Assembly (NCBI GenBank): GCA_036375995.1
Contig: DASVBE010000053.1
Location: 1 to 50,076, forward strand
Direction of reading: 5' to 3'
Source of the DNA: DASVBE01 sp036375995
GTDB taxonomy: Bacteria > Actinomycetota > Actinomycetes > Streptosporangiales > Streptosporangiaceae
DNA length: 50,076 bases
The notes under the pieces are model-generated. The model saw nothing but the letters and a program-made list of their open reading frames with translations, made no database searches and was not told the DNA's origin. Within the stretch, counting starts at the first letter, position 1. Each line of letters begins with the position of its first letter. Shown one piece after another: positions 46,729 through 50,076 of the stretch. The translations under genes and the position numbers were made by a program.

Positions 46729-47596
46729 TACGAAGCCGGCGGACGGGCGGCTCTGCGTGCGGAAGACCTACAAGCTGTTCATCGGCGGCGCGTTCCCGCG
46801 GTCGGAGTCCGGCCGGTCCTACCCGGTCCGCACGCCCGGCGGGGACCTGCTCGCGCACGCCGCCCGGGCCTCGCGGAAGGACGCCAGGGACGCCGTGGTG
46901 GCGGCCCGGGCCGCGGCCGCCAAGTGGACCGCGGCGACCGCCTACAACCGCGGCCAGGTGCTGTACCGGGTGGCCGAGATGCTGGAGGGCCGGGCCGCCC
47001 AGTTCGCCGCTGAGGTCGCCGACGCCGAGGGGACGAGCGGCAAGGCCGCGGCCCGCGCGGTCGCCGCGGCGATCGACCGGTGGGTCTGGTACGCGGGCTG
47101 GCCGGACAAGGTCGCCCAGGTGGCCGGGTCGGCGAACCCGGTGGCCGGGCCCTACTTCAACTTCAGCGTGCCCGAGCCGACCGGCGTGGTGGCCGTGCTG
47201 GCCCCGGCCGGCTCCAGCCTCCTCGGCCTGGTCAGTGTCCTGGCCCCGGTGATCGCCACCGGCAACGCGGCGGTGGTGGTGGCCAGCGAGCAGCGGCCGC
47301 TGCCCGCGGTGACGCTGACCGAGGTGCTGGCCACCTCGGACGTGCCGGGCGGCGTGGTCAACCTGCTGACCGGGCTGACCGCCGAGCTGGCCCCGGTGCT
47401 GGCCGCGCACCGCGACGTGGATGCCATCGACCTGACCGGGGCCGCCCCGGCGGACCGGGCGGAGCTGGAGCGGCTGGCCGCGGGCAGCGTCAAGCGGGTG
47501 CTCATCGCGGACGAGGACTGGGCCGCCCCGCCCCGCCCGCAGCGCATGCTGTCGTTCCTGGAAACCAAGACCGTCTGGCACCCGGTCGGTCTCTGA
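46721..47596 (+). CDS. Truncated aldehyde dehydrogenase, non-catalytic half of a split ALDH16-like pair
   Basis: A 291-aa protein holding only the coenzyme-binding half of an ALDH: YKLFIGGAFPRSESGRSYPV (about 18-37), YNRGQVLYRVAEMLEGRAAQFAAEV, PTGVVAVLAPAGSSLLGLVSVLAPVIATGNAAVVV and the ending ETKTVWHPVGL. The LELGGK Glu region and the whole catalytic-Cys domain are absent. The frame ends with a natural stop and clean codon use, so it is not a fresh pseudogene. It resembles the truncated second domain of ALDH16 proteins, and the two genes total 803 residues, close to ALDH16 length. A structural role with the first subunit is inferred. Confidence 0.85.
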   Translation: MPDTKPADGRLCVRKTYKLFIGGAFPRSESGRSYPVRTPGGDLLAHAARASRKDARDAVVAARAAAAKWTAATAYNRGQVLYRVAEMLEGRAAQFAAEVADAEGTSGKAAARAVAAAIDRWVWYAGWPDKVAQVAGSANPVAGPYFNFSVPEPTGVVAVLAPAGSSLLGLVSVLAPVIATGNAAVVVASEQRPLPAVTLTEVLATSDVPGGVVNLLTGLTAELAPVLAAHRDVDAIDLTGAAPADRAELERLAAGSVKRVLIADEDWAAPPRPQRMLSFLETKTVWHPVGL

Positions 47597-47609
47597 CCGG
47601 GCCGCCCCG

Positions 47610-48254
47610 CTACACCGCGCCGAACAGGCGGTCGCCGGCGTCGCCGAGGCCGGGCACGATGTAGCCGCGCTCGTTCAGGCCGTCGTCCAGGGCCGCGGTC
47701 ACGACCCGGACGACGGCCGCCTGGCCGCCGTCCGGGAACGCGGCCTCCAGCCGGGCCAGGCCCTCCGGCGCGGCCAGCAGGCAGATCCCGGTGACCGCGG
47801 CTGCGCCCCGGTCGACCAGCATGCGGACCACGGTCTCCAGCGAGCCGCCGGTGGCTAGCATCGGGTCCAGCACGAACGCCTCCCGGCCGGACAGGTCGGC
47901 GGGCAGCCGGGCCGCGTAGGTCGACGCGACCAGCGTGTCCTCGTCCCGGACCAGGCCGACGAACCCGACGTCAGCCTGCGGCAGCAGCCGGGACATGCCG
48001 TCGAGCATGCCGATGCCGGCCCGCAGCACCGGCACCACCATCGGCTGCGGGCCCGCCATCCGCATCCCGCTGGCCGGGCCGACCGGGGTCGTCACCGAGA
48101 CCGGCTCGACCCGGATGTCCCTGGTCGCCTCGTAGGCCAGCAGCGTTACCAGCTCGTCGCAGAGCAGCCGGAACGCCGGCGATTCGGTGCGGGTGTCCCG
48201 CAGCGCGGTCAGCTTGTGCGCGACCAGCGGGTGGTCGACGACGAGGGTCTGCAT
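47610..48254 (-). CDS. upp: Uracil phosphoribosyltransferase
   Basis: A 214-aa enzyme making UMP from uracil and PRPP. It starts MQTLVVDHPLVAHKLTALRDTRTES (the usual N-terminus). It has PMVVPVLRAGIGMLDGMSRLLPQADVGFVGLVRDE and the PRPP loop VLDPMLATGGSLETVVRML (about 130-148), and ends ERGYIVPGLGDAGDRLFG. CACACT 7 nt before ATG 48254 suggests a leaderless start. It salvages the uracil that DeoA releases from uridine, and is convergent with the ALDH pair (13 bp between stops). Confidence 0.95.
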   Translation of the reverse strand: MQTLVVDHPLVAHKLTALRDTRTESPAFRLLCDELVTLLAYEATRDIRVEPVSVTTPVGPASGMRMAGPQPMVVPVLRAGIGMLDGMSRLLPQADVGFVGLVRDEDTLVASTYAARLPADLSGREAFVLDPMLATGGSLETVVRMLVDRGAAAVTGICLLAAPEGLARLEAAFPDGGQAAVVRVVTAALDDGLNERGYIVPGLGDAGDRLFGAV

Positions 48255-48278
48255 GGCCGCTAGTGTGCCAGCCGGCCG

Positions 48279-48980
48279 TCAGCCCGCGGGCACCGCTGGG
48301 GCGACCACGCCGTCGGAGATCCGCAGCACCCGGTCGGCGGCGGCCAGCACCTCCTGGTCGTGGGTGGCCACCAGCACGCTGACCCCCTCGGCGTCGGCCA
48401 CCGCGCGCAGCAGCTTCATGATCTGCCGGGCGTTGACCGAGTCGAGCTGGGCGGTGGGCTCGTCCGCGATCAGCACCGGCGGCCGGTTGGCCAGGGCCCG
48501 GGCGATGGCCACCCGCTGCTGCTGGCCGCCGGACAGCTCGTGCGCCCGCTGCGCGGCATGGTCGCCCAGGCCCACCATCCGCAGCAGCAGCATGGCCCGC
48601 TCGTCCCGGGCCGCCGGGTCGGTGCCGACCAGGCGCATCGGCACGGCCACGTTCTCGGCCGCGGTCAGGATCGGGATCAGCGCGTAGGTCTGGAAGATGA
48701 ACGCCAGCCGTTCCCGGCGCAGCTGGGCCAGCTCGTCCCGGTTCATCGCGGTGACATCGTCGGCGCCGAACCACACGCTGCCCGAGTCCGGCCGGTCCAG
48801 CCCGCCGACGATGTTCAGCAGCGTGGTCTTGCCCGAGCCGGACCGGCCCTGCAGCGCGGTCAGCTCGCCGGGCCACAGCTCGAAGCTGGCGCCGCGCAGC
48901 GCCCGCACCGAGGCCGGGCCGCTGCCGTAGGTCCGGGTCACCTCCCGGACACTGACCACCGGCTGGCCCGTGGCGGTCAC
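48279..48980 (-). CDS. ABC transporter ATP-binding protein (MacB/LolD type)
   Basis: A 233-aa ATPase of an FtsX-like export system. Walker A is GRSGSGKTT (about 45-53), the Q-loop FIFQTYALIPILTAAENV, the signature LSGGQQQRVAIARAL (about 149-163), and Walker B VLIADEPTAQLD with the H-loop VATHD. It overlaps the upstream ATPase gene by 4 bp. Two ATPases with a permease suggest a two-NBD MacB-like complex acting on lipids, peptides or lipoproteins; the substrate is unknown. Confidence 0.93.
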   Translation of the reverse strand: MTATGQPVVSVREVTRTYGSGPASVRALRGASFELWPGELTALQGRSGSGKTTLLNIVGGLDRPDSGSVWFGADDVTAMNRDELAQLRRERLAFIFQTYALIPILTAAENVAVPMRLVGTDPAARDERAMLLLRMVGLGDHAAQRAHELSGGQQQRVAIARALANRPPVLIADEPTAQLDSVNARQIMKLLRAVADAEGVSVLVATHDQEVLAAADRVLRISDGVVAPAVPAG

Positions 48981-49984
48981 TGGCCGTCCCCCGGGCCGAG
49001 CGGGGCGCCGGCCGGCTCGGACGGGGCCGGGGCGGGCTGGTCCGGGGCGGTGGGCCAGACCCCGATGTGGTCGGTGTCGAGGGCCAGCCGGACCCGCTCG
49101 CGCATGCCCAGCGTCTCGGTGAAGTCGGCTGGCAGCTGGAGCCGGCCGGAACGGTCCAGCACCGCGTACTCCTCGGCCACCACGCCGCCGCCGGCCCCCT
49201 GGCCGGCCTCGCGCAGCACCTCGGTGCTGGTCCGGCCGTCCCGGATGGCGATGGTCCGGCGCACCTGGCCGGACACTGCCTCGTCGTGGGTCACCACCAG
49301 CACGGTCACCCCGGACTCGGCGTTGACCGTGCGCAGCGCGTCGAAGACCTGCCCGGCGGTGACGCTGTCCAGCTCACCTGTGGGCTCGTCGGCCAGGATG
49401 ACCCTGGGCTGGTTGGCCATGGCCACCGCGACGGCCACGCACTGCTGCTCCCCGCCGGACATCTGCGCCGGGTAGCGGTCCGCGCACCGGGACACGCCCA
49501 GCACGCCCAGCAGCTCGGCGGCCCGGGCCCGGCGCTGCCGCGCCCCGGTGCCGGCCAGCCGCATCGGCAGGGTCACGTTCTCCTCGCCGGTCAGGTACGG
49601 CATCAGGTTGCGGGTGGTCTGCTGCCAGACGAACCCCACGGTCCGCCGCCGGTAGGCCAGCCGTTCGGCGGCCTTCATCGTCAGCAGGTCGTGCCCGTCC
49701 ACGATGACCTGGCCCGCGGTCGGCCGGTCCAGCCCGGACAGGATGTTCAGCAGCGTGGACTTGCCGCTGCCGGACGCGCCCACCAGCGCGGTCAGCTCAC
49801 CGGGGCGGATCATCAGGTCCAGTCCCTGCAGGGCCTGGACCTCGATGCCCTCGACGGTGTAGATCCGCACCAGCCGGTCGCAGGTGATCACCGCGTCCGG
49901 GCCGGGCCGGGGCGTGCCGGGGCCGGCCGTGGCCGCCTGCTCCAGCTGCGCCAGGCTGTCGGGGGTCCGGCCGGTCTCGGTCAC
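48977..49984 (-). CDS. ABC transporter ATP-binding protein with C-terminal extension
   Basis: A 335-aa ATPase of the same MacB/LolD class. Walker A is GASGSGKST (about 69-77), the signature MSGGEQQCVAVAVAMA (about 175-190) and Walker B VILADEPTGELD (about 195-206). The Arg that normally follows LSGGQQQ is Cys here. After the ATPase core, ~100 residues are added. They include EEYAVLDRSGRLQLPADFTETLGMRERVRLALDTDHIGVWP, which looks like a small AbrB-like or beta-barrel module, then a Pro-rich tail. GTG 49984 overlaps the upstream permease stop as GTGA. Confidence 0.9.
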   Translation of the reverse strand: MTETGRTPDSLAQLEQAATAGPGTPRPGPDAVITCDRLVRIYTVEGIEVQALQGLDLMIRPGELTALVGASGSGKSTLLNILSGLDRPTAGQVIVDGHDLLTMKAAERLAYRRRTVGFVWQQTTRNLMPYLTGEENVTLPMRLAGTGARQRRARAAELLGVLGVSRCADRYPAQMSGGEQQCVAVAVAMANQPRVILADEPTGELDSVTAGQVFDALRTVNAESGVTVLVVTHDEAVSGQVRRTIAIRDGRTSTEVLREAGQGAGGGVVAEEYAVLDRSGRLQLPADFTETLGMRERVRLALDTDHIGVWPTAPDQPAPAPSEPAGAPLGPGDGQ

Positions 49985-50076
49985 TGTGCATTCCCTTCCC
50001 GGAGGGCCCGGCCGAGGTGCCGCCTGGACACCGCGGACTCGCCCGCCGCCGTGAGCAGGATCAGCACAGCCGCGCC
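49981..50076 (-). CDS. C-terminus of an upstream permease (cut by window edge)
   Basis: The minus-strand frame that enters from the window edge ends LILLTAAGESAVSRRHLGRA...GNAQ at TGA 49981-49983, which overlaps the ATPase start by 4 bp. The hydrophobic-then-basic end and the position suggest the FtsX-like permease of this exporter. Only about 31 codons are visible, so the family is inferred from context. Confidence 0.5.
   Translation of the reverse strand, partial: GAAVLILLTAAGESAVSRRHLGRALREGNAQ

Noticed and set aside
46721..47596. Second ALDH gene as a decayed pseudogene
   Set aside because: Codon use is clean, the overlap with the upstream gene is tight, and the end ETKTVWHPVGL resembles the natural end of ALDH16 C-terminal domains, so truncation is probably the native form.
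1..50076. tRNA, rRNA, phage integrase, attachment site or origin of replication
   Set aside because: No cloverleaf with a TTCRA loop, no rRNA stretches, no integrase or recombinase motifs and no DnaA-box clusters were found on reading either strand.

Overview
The window is very GC-rich, with G or C at nearly every third codon position. It carries many genes typical of mycelial actinobacteria: a CGNR zinc-finger regulator, an Rv1733c-like membrane protein, a mycothiol-type MDMPI domain, DUF3052 and a BMP-type nucleoside transporter. I read it as chromosomal DNA of a Streptomyces/Streptosporangium-like actinomycete. The genus cannot be fixed from the sequence. Many genes start 6-8 nt downstream of a TANNNT-like -10 hexamer, which is the architecture of leaderless mRNAs.

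Layout. 1-3.75 kb: an overlapping ABC-2 exporter/MATE unit behind the tail of a secreted-type protein. 3.86-9.3 kb: a transglutaminase-like protein, a secreted beta-propeller, a divergent AraC regulator/methyltransferase pair, a DinB-TPR protein and a VIT1-like transporter. 9.4-12.5 kb: an AMP-forming acyl-CoA synthetase and an Erm-type 23S rRNA methyltransferase, the latter preceded by a possible leader peptide and separated from the former by a 26-bp perfect palindrome. 12.5-14.8 kb: a SnoaL-like protein, a TetR remnant with an internal deletion, a cupin and an NAD-dependent epimerase. 14.8-24.2 kb: a Na+/H+ antiporter and a DinG-like helicase, divergent around three 34-bp-spaced palindromes; then pirin, a CGNR/EamA divergent pair and an MFS-TetR operon with a clear operator. 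24.3-32.3 kb: accessory genes, including a Nudix-MDMPI fusion and two copies of a ~165-bp hairpin element, each filling a convergent gene junction.

32.3-48.3 kb is the metabolic core: a nucleoside uptake and salvage island. On the minus strand, a BMP lipoprotein, a double ATPase and two permeases are followed by purine nucleoside phosphorylase and an alpha-phosphohexomutase whose loops resemble PGM2-type phosphopentomutases. Divergently on the plus strand come cdd, deoA, a small membrane protein, add, a long eukaryote-like deoC and two overlapping aldehyde dehydrogenase genes. Together those two look like a split ALDH16 protein. The set can import nucleosides, deaminate and phosphorolyse them, isomerise pentose-1-phosphate, cleave deoxyribose-5-phosphate and oxidise the acetaldehyde. 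Minus-strand upp salvages uracil. The window ends inside a MacB/FtsX-like exporter operon.

The items I consider most worth checking are the split ALDH16 pair, the convergent-junction hairpin family, the erm leader ORF, the 34-bp palindrome array, the 26-bp palindrome and the PGM2-like mutase. No phage, plasmid, CRISPR or tRNA/rRNA genes were seen.
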